From NCBI RefSeq assembly GCF_009870125.1, contig NC_046679.1:3534001-3598000 (forward strand): a stretch of 64,000 bases of DNA, in the 5' to 3' direction. The position numbers were made by a program, and so were the translations under genes. Below the pieces are notes generated by a model. The model was given only the letters and a program-made list of their open reading frames with translations, was not told the DNA's origin and ran no database searches. Below, piece by piece: positions 36,101 to 49,454 of the stretch (positions are counted from its first letter, which is position 1; each line of letters begins with the position of its first letter). This DNA is from Drosophila pseudoobscura. Taxonomy: Eukaryota > Arthropoda > Insecta > Diptera > Drosophilidae.

Positions 36101-38821
36101 GCCGAACTCGAGACGCACTCTTGATTGCTCTTGAGCTGGCTGGCGGAGTCGGTGATTCATCAGCCATAGAGGCAACGAACTTGCCGACTAGAGAGCGGAA
36201 GAGTTACCGCCGCAAGGTGAGACGGGGACAAAGGAATAATGCCTAATGATATAATCGAATCTATAAACTCTATAAGTCCACGCGTGCCTCTTAAAATAGC
36301 ACCATTCCATCGGGGATGAGCCAGTTTCGTTTCTGTGTGGATTTGGGTGACCGGTTGCGTCGACTTACCCGCTTGGACATGGGACCATCCGAGTAGTCAA
36401 CCGGTTGGCACTTCAGATTGTAGTTCAGCCAGCCGGCCATTAAGTGCTGAAACAGAAATAGAAACGGGAACGGGAACGGGAAAGGGGATGGGGCATGGCA
36501 TTAGGGGGATGTACACTGGGGAGGATTCCAAAGTCCGGACTCACCTCGTAGAACATGTAGCCGCTGAGGGCCACCTGGAAGGCGTTGTAGATGACCAGGG
36601 TGCGGCGGAGCTGGAAGGGCTTGCGGTCGCGCATGAAGAGGGGCCCCAGGACGAGCACCCAGGAGAGGTAGATGGCCACCAGGCCGAAGGTGAACATCGG
36701 ATGGTCCATCAGGTGGAAGCGTTCCGCACGCGGATCTGGAAATTCAAGCAACAAAATCATCAAATTAATTGCCGCAATCTGTTCACAAGTTATTTGATTT
36801 CATTTCTCTTTTCTTCTATGCAAATCCTCGAAGAGTCTCGGTCCCAGAGCTGGTTTCGATTTGCATTTCATTAGCTCACAGCACCTCGCGTTTTGTTAGC
36901 CAGGCAATTCATCCAAGCTGAATGAAATCGTGAATGTATTCGAACAAACCAAAAAATACGAAAACTATTTGCCGGCTAATTTCTTTGTCACTGAATCGCG
37001 TTATATGTCGACACAATTGGCTTTCGAGTAAACAATAATTGATAAATACTCGTACTCGAACATGAACCGGAATTGTAGCTTGAAATAGAATATTTCCACT
37101 GGCAAAGAGTCTACGTCGGCAAATGTCGTCATAGAAATGTCAGAGTCGAGGAACCCCTAACCCTATATGGAGTGTAATTACCAACTGTTTAACATTATTA
37201 TTCCTATTTTCCAACTTTTCCATTCGATTGCCTCTGGCTGTTTATTGACAGCAATCGACTAAAGACATTCTGGGGCTTCATTAATTGGCAGGTTGTTATT
37301 CCTCATAAAGTGGACTGGATGTCGTATTACAATTATTCCATTTCGATGTTGTGAAACCTCGAAATTGTTATAAATTGTTCTAAAGAAATAAATATTTATC
37401 GGGGTTCAACACAGTGCCATAGTATAATCCCTACATTGATCATACATCTTTAAATATTATAAAACTTTGTTTAATAAATCATGCTTTTTATACCCCATAC
37501 TCATTCGCGTTTGTTTTGCCGGTAAATTCCGCAGTTAAAGTCTATTCAAATTTATTCCTATATTTTTCGCATTCTGTATTTTTTCTTTGACATATCAAAA
37601 GTTCCCCTCCAATTGCTTGGCTAACCTTTGAACGGCTTTTTCTACAAATTTTCCTTTCCAACTATTCTTCTTTAACCATTGTTTTTCACCCTTGACAAAT
37701 TTTCTAGAAATTTCGCCTTGTCATCGTTTCAAGTTCGTTTCCTAAGTCTTTCGTTTATGGCCCCGCACTTGATGTTTGTTCAGCTTATTTGCATGATTTT
37801 GGCATGATTCAATCTCAGCTGGCTGGTACACTGCGCACTATTTGCACTTTTTTTTTGTATTATTTTAATCGCATCTGCCCGACCTGCCATTGACCTCTCG
37901 CCGGCGACATCGACCGGCGCGGCTTCTGACTGCCACAGTCGAGAGTGTCAATATGGGGCACATGTGCTCAGAGGCAAAGGCTGGAAACGGAACGTTGGGG
38001 CAAATGCCCTTAGAGGCAGGGGCAATCCCCATGTTGTACGATCAATGCTGATGCATCATCTGCGGGTTAAAAGTGCTGTATGTTTTTTGTTTGCTATTTT
38101 TTCTACATGCTCAGCTGCACACGGAAAGAGCCAGCGGCAGAGCCAAAGGTAAAGCCAGCGGCAGAGCCAAAGGCAGAAGCAGAAGCAAAGCCTGAGCTGA
38201 GTCGTCGATCTCGACGGTCGCTTCATAAAAATGGCTAAGATAAGCAATGTAAATACATTTTAATTACGTTAATAATTGTCAAAAATACAATTGACATTGC
38301 CAAGGTCGGCATTTAATACACTCATACACTCACACACACAAACACACACACGAAAAAACCTTTTTTAATTGTCCTAGAAGTTTTTTTTGGTTGAGCTTTT
38401 GGTCTGAATCTCTTTCTTTTTTTTTGTTTAGGCATTTTTGTTTTGCCGCTTTGTTTGCTTTCATGTACGTTATTTTGTTTATGATTTGTCGGACACAAAA
38501 AAATGGCAATTCATCATTTTTATGCGTTTATAATATGGTTAAATATGGACTGAACGATTTCGTGCTGTTTAGGGTAGATGAGCTGTCGCTTTAGTGTCAC
38601 GTCTCCGATTGTAGGGCCTTCAAAGTTAAATGCAATTTGAATCAATTTCAGTTCCACCTACCGCCATAATCCTCTTCCACCAATTGGTAGTAGCGCTGCA
38701 CCAGGCCCGTGTAGTTGCGTGAGGTATGATGGGTCTTGAACTCGTCCAGCGCGATATTGGCTATCTCCACGACCATTTCGTAGCGCGAGCTGGCATTGTA
38801 GTAATGGTAGTTCATCGTCAT
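30104..38821 (-). CDS. ELOVL-family very-long-chain fatty acid elongase
   Basis: Six coding exons, 38662-38821, 36545-36735, 36369-36446, 34583-34745, 34378-34514 and 30104-30388, join in frame to 337 aa; all introns are GT-AG. ELO hallmarks are present: the DPRxxxFHLMDHP entry, KLTEFADT (155-162), LRKK, the HVYHH histidine box (178-182) and LWWKKYMTELQ. Seven membrane helices are expected. It is the condensing enzyme (3-ketoacyl-CoA synthase) of the ER elongation cycle. The C-terminus carries a polyglutamine run and an Asn run. The introns are large (1.9, 3.8 and 4.0 kb). It resembles the 94B paralogs CG33110, sit (CG5278) and CG5326; I favour CG33110 on length but am not certain. Confidence 0.92.
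30389..34377 (-). other. 4.0-kb last intron of the first elongase gene
   Basis: No nested gene is supported. It contains a GGCACA/GGCACT minisatellite at about 31880-31930, a GGATC/GGAGC-rich stretch at about 32100-32160, and a TATAAATG on the plus strand near 32678 that could mark an internal promoter but leads to no recognisable exon. Confidence 0.6.
31880..31931. repeat. Minisatellite of GGCACA/GGCACT units
   Basis: About eight six-base units alternate between GGCACA and GGCACT within the last intron of the elongase gene. Confidence 0.8.
34746..36368 (-). other. Intron of the first elongase gene (1.6 kb)
   Basis: Located between the exons at 36369-36446 and 34583-34745. AT-rich, with a TTTTCGTTTTC-type repeat at about 34940-35000. 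No coding sequence or RNA gene is seen. Confidence 0.6.
36736..38661 (-). other. First coding intron of the first elongase gene (1.9 kb)
   Basis: AT-rich. Includes a GCCAGCGGCAGAGCCAAAGG repeat in two copies near 38130-38170. No gene is supported. Confidence 0.6.
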
Positions 38822-41800
38822 GTTTCTCCTTTGTTTTTGGGGGTCTGGGCAATCTGCTGAATGAGTTACTTAAGCTGCAAACACTCTCAGCTCAGCTTCG
38901 TTCTGTATAGATTTGACCAGGTTTCGGTTTCGTTAGGCTCTCTGTCAAAGGCTTGCCGCAGGATTTCTCATGCTGCGCTCAAGCGGAAAAAACACTTTCG
39001 ATTTTTGCTTTGGAGTTCGTGGAGCTTTGGCTCGTTTGGCTTTCAGCTTCGATCGAGTAGAAGCTGCAGCTTGTGGCACTTTCCAAAAACACTTTTCAAC
39101 GATGAAGATCGCTTCACAAATTGTTCATACTAAATTGTAGTATACTAAATGGCTTAGCTTAGTCGTTCGACGCGCAGACTTGGCTGATTCTACCACCACA
39201 CCGTAGGAATGTTTATGCTCAACTGAATCTAAAACTTCTCGGCAATCACAAGATAAAGTAACTTTTTCGCGTCGCTGTCGACCGAGCGGCAGCAGCAGCA
39301 GCAGCAGTAGTGGCAGCAGCAGCAGCAGAAGGCAGCAGGCAGCAGTTGCCGATCACGACGCCTGAGCTTGTGCAAAATACTTAGCAACAACACTAATACC
39401 CATACCATCCCACACCAAAACCCATACACAAGCACCTCTCCGACTTCGACTTCGACATCGACATCGGAAACTTGACGAACACTGAGGCTTCGCACAGAAC
39501 AACGGAAGTTTCGTTGAGTTCGTTTGAGCAGCTCAGCGCCGCACTGCATGCAATTGTCTGCGACTGTACCGGCACCTGTGTGTGCGTGTCTATGCGTGTC
39601 TGTTCGTGTCTATCCGTGTGGCCCAGTGGGTTCGTTTTTTGTTCATCTATTCGCTTAATTTTGAGCATGTTCCGTATGGCATTCAACTTTGAAGTTGCTG
39701 CCGCTGTCGTGCTGCTGCTTGGTGATGCTCGTGTATTAGTGGGTGAATTCTGCTCTTTAATGGGTCAATGCACTGAGAATTGAATAACGTCTTTGGGGTT
39801 TAGATATGATAAGTGCTTTGGCACACATTTAGCAATGTATCAAGGGAATTGCGGGGCTTGTTTTGCCATAGATTTCATTCAGCTATTAAAGTTGGAAAGT
39901 AACTTGATCGAAAGCTCTGAAATCGGAAATCTTGTTAGGTACGATTCGATTGATTAGCATATCCGGTGGGTAGATACAAAAATAGACGTATTCCCCAATA
40001 GAGATGCGGCTTTGTTATAGCATAATCCATTAGAAACGATTAAACTTTACGGATAGAGAACGATGCTAATCAGAAAAGAGGATTAAAGTGGCTTATAGAA
40101 CTGTTTTCAGTTATAAATAAATGATCGGAAATTGTATAGAACTTTGGACAAGGGTCCAAAGGGTCTTAGTGTTGTCTAGATTTTTGATCTTGAGTAGTAT
40201 TGTTCGTGGAATTCCTTCAAAACTCATTTGAATATTCATTCTATCCATTAAAATTTCCCTTCAAAGAATCTACAAGGTTAAAGAGAATATTGTTCGATCT
40301 CTAATAATTGTTTTGTGTCTCGTAGAAATTAAGTAAACATTCAAAAAATTTCATTACTCCAAGGAGTTAAACAAGTTTTCGTTTAAAAAACTTCACAAGC
40401 CATAATGTGACTGCAAAGTACTCATAGTTACCCATATGTATGTACATAAGTAGTAGTTAAAACACGTTCGTAAACATCTTTAATGGTGCCTTACATTGTG
40501 ACAAGTTATATTATGTTTTTGGGGTTGGTCTAGGTATGGCATATTCCTGGACTTCCGCCTTGTCTTTGAATGACCTCAGATGATTTTTTTATTTACGAAA
40601 ATATGACAAGGTATCCAAAATATACACATACGTATGTGTAAGTCCCATTGATGCTTACAGGCCCGGCCCGCAGAGAACTCAGTTAACATAACCTGTTCTC
40701 GGGCAACCGGCCCTGGAGGTGTTGACTCGGGGATTGACTTGCTGATATGCTAAACGAATTCTCAGTCAGCATCCAGAATGTGTGCTCCCTAGAATGGTAA
40801 ACGTGTCAAGGTGTCTAAGAATCAGATGGCCTTAGATCCATAATCGATCTGTGTTCTGTGGATACGTGCAGAAACCTATCGTGATCAAGGCAGGAGCCAC
40901 TGGGCCAAGTGTCATTAAATTGTGTAAAGCATCGGACGTGCAGTGAAATCTTCATCGAGGTCCGGGTCGCGAGCGGCAGACATTTATGCGAATATCTTAA
41001 TTATGCCACTGAATGCCACATGAGCGGGTCGACTCCATACAGAACCATTTTCATTTTGTCACAAATTAACGCCGTCAACGCTGCAAATTGTTCTTTGAAG
41101 TTCAGACAGAGACCCCCCCCCACGGTTGACCTTTGGCTTGATTATTTTGGCCATGTTTGGGGCCGAAGCCGAAAGTGGCAAGGATGACGGCGCGGCGGCC
41201 ACTGCTGCTTCCACTGTTTCTGCCTCTGCTAACGGTTGAATGCGATTAGCCAAGCTTGACTCCAGCGCAGGCGGCTCCTCCACTCTACTCTACTCTGCTC
41301 TGCTCTACCTGTGGCAGAGCTTGGTAACAGTCTCGTGGCATTTCACGGTCTAGGTCTAGGTTAGTCGGAAGTCAAAGAAGGCAATGGCAACGCCGACTCT
41401 TCGATGATAAATGTATGCTTTGATAGCTTCGATAGCTCCAGTTTTGCTGTGATTTTTTCTCTGCATTTTGTGAATTTCTGTTTCATCAATATGTGATCTT
41501 TGCCATTGGCGAAACAGCTTTGACTTCATCATAATCAATAATACATTTTTGAATATGTTTACTACTGGCAAATGCTAAATGTTGTCGCTTATTATTTGCC
41601 TGATTAATGGCCCTGGCGTTGACAAGGGTTTACGCATTTCAATTGCCAATTTTTTGGGCAAAACTATCAAATATTGAGTCATTTGGTAAATGTTGACATT
41701 TCTGATTAATACCTTACTTTTACTTAAAACAAATACTGACATTTTGGCTCCACTTGTAAGAGTGAGTAATGGATTTTGTATCGTTTTTACGATGGGAACC

Positions 41801-44800
41801 AGAGAAGACTCTGATACTTTTTGCACAGACTTTATATAGCTCAATGCTAATCAAATGATTGAAAGAATTTGTATCTCCATCTCAATGCTAATCAAAATGT
41901 TGAAAGAGTCGTTCCCCAACTTCTTGATAGTATTTATAGATAAAATATATTTTGCATATGAATAGACATAGTTTGAGCATTTTACATATCTGTAGACAAA
42001 AACTATATCAAACTGATCCTCAATCAACTCCAGCTCCAACTCAAAATATATCCTACAACTTTAAAGTTCTGAGCCCAGAACCACGCACTTATGAAACAAT
42101 GAAGTTGACGCAGCATCATTGCTCAGCAAAAATATATTTAGCACGTAGAATATAATTAAAAATTAATCAATTAATTAGCACAGAGGTAGGCAGAGGTGTG
42201 GGTGTCCACACTTCCACCCCTCACACCCGATGGGCGTTACCGGAGCCCCGAGCCTGCGCACAGATTGACCCTTGACCATTGGCGTTTTTAATTGATAACG
42301 GCATCTTTTCGAAAGGCTGGCCCCTGGCCGGCCCCCCGATTAGAGGCCATTCCGCATCGGAGCTGTAAACAGTAATTACATTGTTACAGCGGCTTGTTAA
42401 CGCTTTCCCTCATCGCCGTCATGGAAGTAACCATATTTTCCAGACATTTCGTAACCTCTGCTATTCGATTGCAAAATATTTCATGTTAACTTTTGCCGGC
42501 GGCGCGCCGGTGGCTTATCCGAAGATCGGGCCATACTTAGTCTTAATTGCGTTGCAATTTGGTGCAGAAAGCCGAGCACGCCCTGACCCTGAGCGTCAGA
42601 GAGACAAGACTTCAATTTAAATATATTTATATCACATGTGCAGATGAATTTGGCTCTCGGAATTTCAAGCCCAATATACACTCATTCGCTTCGGCATGGC
42701 TAAGCACACAACACATTGGCCCGGCCCTAATTGAATGGGCAAAGCCAGAAGTGCTGGACCTTAGTTGGGCAATGTCGGTGGAAGAATCGGTGGCTCTAGC
42801 AGAAGTTGGCACGTTCCCCCGATTGTCACGCACAATGATTTAGAGGCCAAGTGCTGGGGAGAGCTAGGCCTACTAATCAATTGGCCAAACATCTCTTCGC
42901 ATACAGCCAAGACAAGAGGAACTCAGAAGAGCGACTAGGGTAAACCCCGTATACACCAGAAACGACCTAATCCGACACTTGGTCTTGCGTTTCAGACTTA
43001 ATGTTTTGACTTGAGGTTTATGAGGCAAGACGGCGGCCAAATGGGAATGTTCTTGGCATCACATGAGTCTGAACTTGAAATCACTTTGATACTTTTTCGC
43101 TGAATATTAATTAGGAGCAGAGCAGAGCACAGCAGCCAGCGCTAGCGCCAAGAATAGATCCCGCGTCAGCTCACTGGCAATTAAGTTTCAACTTTGAACT
43201 TGACACAGTTGCTGGAGCGCGCAAAAAAAAAGAAACTAAAAAAATTAAAATGTATAAAATTGTTTCAGAAATTTATTGAAAATTGGCAGAAAAAAAATCA
43301 AGACTAGAATTGATTATGCATTTTAAGTGGCTTCGACTAAATGAAACCCCGCTCTGCGCCATCGAATCTATTAAGCTTCTTAGCCATATGTTGTTCTTCT
43401 CCATCTCCGTGGGCCTCTGCGGCGGCTACATACGTCTAGCCGATCGATCAGGAAACGGAAGTAACGATTTCTTTTTCTCTACATATTAATCTTTTTGTTT
43501 TTTCTCTCGTTTTTAGCGCCTGAAACGAGTTCCCCTCAAGGGCGACCCAACGGTAGTTGTGAGCCAGCTACGACTTGAAAATATTCGATTGATCGAAATA
43601 GAGGGAGAGCGCGAGCGAAAACGAGAGCCGAGCCGCGAAATGTATCTCTTAGACGGTTCGAAATCGTATCGTATCGGTATTTCCGTGCTGGCAAACGAGT
43701 TCGATTTGCGCAATTAAAGACCAAAGCCAGTGAGCAGTGACCAGTGACCAATGACCAGTGCTTGACTTGATAACAAGATGCTTTGGATGGGTAGAGAGCC
43801 CGCCCGTGGAGGCAACGACCCTGTTACGACACTGGAGTTGGTCAGTCCCCGGGTCAGTGTTACTTTGCAACTCATGTAATCGGTTAATGGCTGTAGCTAA
43901 TAATAGGTTTATTTAATTTCCCAGATGTGTGTTCTTGATTGTTCTACATGAAAATGGGTTGTGCGAGTACTTTTCCCAAGGAAACGATGCAGTATGTAGT
44001 TGTTAAATATCCTTGCCCCTGCATTCTTAATAACATATTTTATCTCATATTATGTGAATTTTTCATTACTATTTTGAATAGTTCTCGGGAAAACTTGAAC
44101 TACTGGCAATTAGATGATACGTAGAGGGAGAATGTAGACTTTGCATATGAAATGGGTTATCTTTTACACTTTTCCCGAAGCACTTCGAACTTTGACGTTA
44201 GCTCTCAAAAGTTGAATTGAAAATGTCATGCCAGACAGTCCAAAGTTAAAGTTAATTTTCATACGACCCGTTGTCCATGTACTTATAATTAAGCCGTGTA
44301 AACACACACACACACGCACGATTGATTAATAAGTTTGCAATAATACGTGTAGGATTCTTTCAAGAATCAAGTTTATAAGAATAAAAGCTTAATAAGCTTT
44401 GATCGTCAATTCATTAAAAATTTAAAACACAACCGTTAAGCAAGCACTAAAGTCCAACTTTATTCAGGCATCTGGCAAGTCTAACCGAAGCTTTGAGCTA
44501 AGCTTTGAAACACCAACGCCAGATGACGCCAGCATGTACCGGCTTCTTCTTCGTTTCACTTTGTTGCACAAGATTCCATTTTGTGAGGGCCTGCCCGTGC
44601 AAGCCTCACCAGCACAAAAATCGCGATATAATACTCGAAATGCACTACGCAGATCCCATATCTTCTTTTTCAGTTCAAGACGTAAATATAACTAAACAGG
44701 TGTAAGCCTCTGCATCGGGTTATAAACTCTTTCCCAGCTTCCACCTAAAAGGAAGAAGCATTTCCGACCCTAAATGTTACATATACTCTTGATATATTCA

Positions 44801-47210
44801 TATATTCAGCACATTCAACCGATTCGATATATGTATAGCCCCGTTCGTTTTTCTGTAATGGGTATTCTAATTTCGCCCAGAAGTTTGGGTAAAACACGCA
44901 TTCGAATGGAGATGGGAAAGGGCTCTTCTTGTGTGTGGGAAGTCGTGAAAACTTTCGTGGAAAGTTTTGTAGTTTTTAACTTAAATAATTGTATATTCTT
45001 TGCTCGTGTCGTTCCGTGCCAACAAAAGCCAGCACGCTGCCATCGCTGCCATCTCTTCGAGGCAACGAAGCAGAGTCTGAGGCTGATATACCACGAAAAA
45101 CTTTAACGCTAAAATTATAGTTTTAAGAGCCTAATTTGCAATTGTTGTTGACAACGCTAAGAGCAATACGTTGGGCAGAGCAATAAAGCGGGTTTAAATG
45201 CACACACGTTGCAAATCTTGTGGCACAGGGCTCACAGAGCACTCAATGGTTGGGCATCGGAAATCGATTTTGGCGCCCCATCCGCCGGCCTTGGGGACAA
45301 ACACGCACACACAGCCATCCCTCCACACACGCACAGAAATGCCAAAAGCAATATTTATAATTAATTTAGGAAAAAAAATTGTCCCATCTGCCATTAAGAA
45401 TTCTACAGAACGTCCGACAAACGAAATGAGCCAAAAGACAAATTTTTTTTGCACAATTAATTGTTGTTCGTGCGACTGCTTTTGTCTACGCAATTTTGTA
45501 CTTGCTGGACAGAGGCAGGGTGCGGGGTACAAACAAATTCAATAATAATTGTTTAACGGTTGTTCGCCTGCTTTGTTTTCGGTGTCTATGTAAATGTTTG
45601 CGGAAGGCATTTGCATAACATGCAGAGGCTCGCGGCTGCGGCTGCGGCTGAAGCCCCCTCTGATCGCGAATGAATCGATTCGGCAGCCGCATCGCCCAGA
45701 GATAATAAACCAACCAATCTTTTGCATATCATTATGATCTGCTATGTGTCTGGACAAAAGCCCAATGCAAATGCCCAAGCCGGAAGAAAAGGCAACGGCA
45801 CACGCGGCGTATGATTGATTCTGTTGGAAAAGGAAACCTGCTCGCAGGGATTCACACACCAACCGACATTCACCCACATCTTATGCAGTCAAAAGGTATT
45901 CGCCGATTGCCGCTGCGCTGGTTATAGATTCGCATATCGGACAAGCTAATCGACATCGAAATACACATTGCCACCGCAAGTTCAAGTTTAATTCGCCGGT
46001 GACACAGTTAGCATAGCCAAAAGTTGAACTGCGAGTGACCCCAGCCTTAGCCTCCGTTTCGGTATCTGTATCTGTGTGGTCTCATTAACCATCCAATACC
46101 GAATCAAAGTAGTCTTGACCCGGAAGTGGCGTTAATCGAGGCGCTGTGATCTTTGTGGATCGTTAGAATCGATTGAATCGAGCCCTAGGCCCCAAAAGAA
46201 TTTGCATGTAAATTATTGGCCAGAGCGCGTGTCTCCTTGAATTAACTCGCTTTTAACGGAACTTTACATCTGAAACATCCACAAGAATTGTGCCAACAAA
46301 TCCGTAAATTATTCGTTGCTATTAACGCTTTATGCTTGTTTAAATCAGTTCTGGCATTTACAACTCTTACAACTTGAGAATTTTGTGGACTGGGCAGTTT
46401 TCCGCAACGGCCCAAAAAGGTCAACAGAATTCTTAACCAGCTACGCATAAGCCCCAAAGAAACATATTATTCTGGAGTTCAACATGATGCGGAAAGAAAT
46501 CTAAAGAATATTCAATCTGGGTCAAGGCTGATCAATCTAAAATGGAATAAATCTCAGGCCGAAGCGATGAAAATGGAGGAATTGGAAGAACATGAAAGCG
46601 AAATCGAATGAAAATCTCATTCGTGTACCAAAAAGAGATTCTTGATATTAAAAGTTTTACAACTTTAAGAATTAATTTCCTCATCCTTTGATATCCTCAA
46701 CGAATGCTGCAACGCTATGTGCATATTTATTGAAAACTATTCAAGAATTATTTATGAATCTATCGGATTGTGCCAAAAGGCTGTACATCCAAATACAATA
46801 GAAAATAAATTAATATTCTGGCAAAATCAGGCAGCAACAACAACCGAACGCACATTCATTTAGAATCATAAACAAACACAGATAGAATTATGGCCAAAAC
46901 CCTATAAGCTGTTGCCATCATAATTTTGAATTCTGAGTAGAAAAACGAGACCAGGCAATCGATGTGTTCGATGCGACTCGATCGCAGCCTCCAATCAAAC
47001 GGAGCGGCACAAAAGAACATTAGAGATGAGCAGACGCCAGAGGCCCCCCACAAAAGTTCCCCAGCAAACGGAGCAAATAGAAACAAAAACAAAAAACAAA
47101 AACTGAAACCAAAATCGAAATCGAAACAGAAACAGAAACAAAACCAATAGAGCCCCAAAAACAGAGCCAAAGAAACAGCGAAACCGAATCGAACCTTTAG
47201 ACGAAATTTT
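38822..47210. other. Long non-coding stretch between two elongase genes
   Basis: This holds the 5' UTR and promoter of the (-) elongase (probably within about 38.8-39.7 kb, exact start not located) and the upstream region of the (+) elongase. CAG/GCAGCA repeats lie at about 39287-39345. Diverged dispersed-repeat sequence (TTTCCGACCCTAAATG...CTTGATATATTC) lies at about 44760-44815. No coding exon is supported in about 8.4 kb, so it may be rich in enhancers. Confidence 0.5.
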
Positions 47211-47277
47211 TATACATAGCGCCGTGCAGCTCGGCGTAGCAGTTCAGTGCGCGTACAAGTCTCGTGGGTAGCGGATG
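47211..47277 (+). promoter_or_regulatory. Composite TATA-Inr-DPE core promoter, likely of the (+) elongase
   Basis: TATACATA at 47211-47218 lies 28-35 bp before an initiator TCAGT (47244-47248). With A+1 at 47246, GGATG at +28 to +32 (47273-47277) fits the DPE consensus. The next (+) coding gene is the elongase starting at 49455, so a 5' UTR exon here spliced over about 2 kb is inferred. The splice donor was not identified. Confidence 0.45.
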
Positions 47278-49454
47278 CCAGCAAAGGTCTCTCTCTTCAC
47301 CTCATATATACTATAGTACTACCACCATATAGTGCCTACCTTACTAGATCAGATCAGTCATAAGAAGCGACAGCAGCAGCAAAACAAAAAAACAGTTGTC
47401 ATGGTGTTAACATTAAGAGTTGTCGTAAATTAAGTGCACGGCAATCGAAGCGATTGCAACAGGTGCCCCAAAAGCTCTCCAAAGTGTGTGTATGTGTGCG
47501 TGTGTGTGTGAACTATCAGATCAATCAAATGTATATATATATGTAAATTAAGAAGAAGAATCAGAAGGAGATGAAAAATCTTAGAATCCGAAACTTCTCC
47601 GCTAAGAAAGGGCATTTTCCCACATTTCCCTGGCAAGGTCAACTGTTGCATAATATTCGAAAATTGAAAATTGGCAATATTTGGTCTGGAATTGAGCAAC
47701 AGTTGACACAATATTGTGTGCGTTGGCTTTAGGCGTGGTCAAGGCCCATAGCCCAAAAAAAGAAATACAAAGATCTTCAGAAAGAGAGCCGCCGACTATT
47801 TGGCAAGTGACTAGCCAAGTGGAAATGCCCCATAAAATTTGTTGACAACGATCAGCCAGACACGACGGAGCATTAGGCTGGACTGCCAGGTTTCCCAGCA
47901 ATGGCACCAGAACTGGCCATAGACTGAGGCAAGGTCGTGCAACGATTTTACCAATTGATAAACTGGATTTCGCTTGGAAATGTTTGTGGGACCACAAAAG
48001 CGTTTAGCACCTTTGCTATCGTGCTGTCATTTATCGCCCCATTTTTCAGCCCCATTCTGCCTTGATTGCTGCAGCTAATATTCATGAGAGCAAGTGCAGG
48101 AAATGGCTGGCCGAAAACCACAATAGCCAAACCCGTTGATAGTCTGGCTGTTGACCAACTTGCCCTTCAAAATATTTATGCCTCATTTATTATTATCTCA
48201 ATTTGTTCCTCTCTTTGCACACTTCACATCTCTTGAGATCGCTCTCGAGATGAAAAGCCCAAGAAGCTGATCAGAATAGCCTCGAAAACGAGCAAAGAAA
48301 TAAAAATCTTATGCGATTGTTGGTAGCTCAAGAAGTTGTGTTCGGTATTTCTATGGGCCTTAATCGGTCTTTTGCCAAGTTCAAGTGTGAAACTGGAAGT
48401 CAATGAACGTCATTTCATAATTTCGTATAATTCGATGGAGTTGACTGCTTATTGAGGGTATGATCCTGCTTAAGTAAAGAGGATTTTAGGATGGTAAAGA
48501 GGACTCAGGATAGAGAACATTAAAACATTTAAGCAACACATTCAATGCAGATTTCCCTCTTCAAAAATTATGTAGAATCCTTCAATTTTAAGAAAGGGTT
48601 GGGTTCTAAGTTAATAAGGCAAGTTTCCAAAGAGATAGAAATCCTCTTGTAAGAGCATTCCGTCTTCGATGCAATTCCAAGGGGAACTTCAATCTGATTT
48701 TGTTGTAGATTTTAGCTCAAAGAGGAGCCAAAACAAAAAGCTCAACACAAAATTAATTTGTTTCGAGTTTTGGGGTGTTTCGAGTGTGTTGTGTGTGGGC
48801 ACCGCATCTGCTGTGTTCGTTCCACACGTGAGACGCCGCGGCGTCTCGGAGTCCGTCCCAATTTGCTGGCGGGCCGTGAGGTAACCATCGCCTCCCCGTG
48901 TGGTGACCACCACCAATTTGTTGTGTGTTTTGTTTGTTGTTTAATTCATAATAATGAATATAATTTACTGTTACTGTTACATGATAATTTTATGACATTT
49001 CACCTCCGCCAGCGAACGGCGACAGCTTTCAGTATCTGCCGCACCAGAAAAGAGAAGATGAAATAAAGACAAAGGTCTTGGTCACTCTGCAACCAATTGT
49101 TATTCTGTTTCGGCTTTGATTATTAGTATTATATTTATTCAGCTTTCGGAACTCCCGGCAACAGTGCCCCGCCTTCCCGCCATCCCACCATCCCGCCATC
49201 CCGACATCCCGCCATGACAATCAATTACTAGTGGATGGCATTAACATAATTTAAAATACAAACTTGAAAACCTCTTTCGCTCATCCAGACCTCGTATCCA
49301 TGCTTCTTCCCCAATCTTTAGATTTGGCAAAACTCGTTCGCTTTGGACTTTTGAGGAACGTTGCGACGCGAGCTTAGCAGATTCTTAAATTTCACATCGA
49401 AGATACAACTACTAAATACGTTTGTAGCGCGACAAAAGCGGGATATTATTAAAA
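47278..49454 (+). other. Putative 5' UTR and intron upstream of the (+) elongase
   Basis: No coding exon is seen. A CCCGCCATC-type short tandem repeat occurs at about 49165-49215. A second, proximal promoter just before 49455 is possible. Confidence 0.4.
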
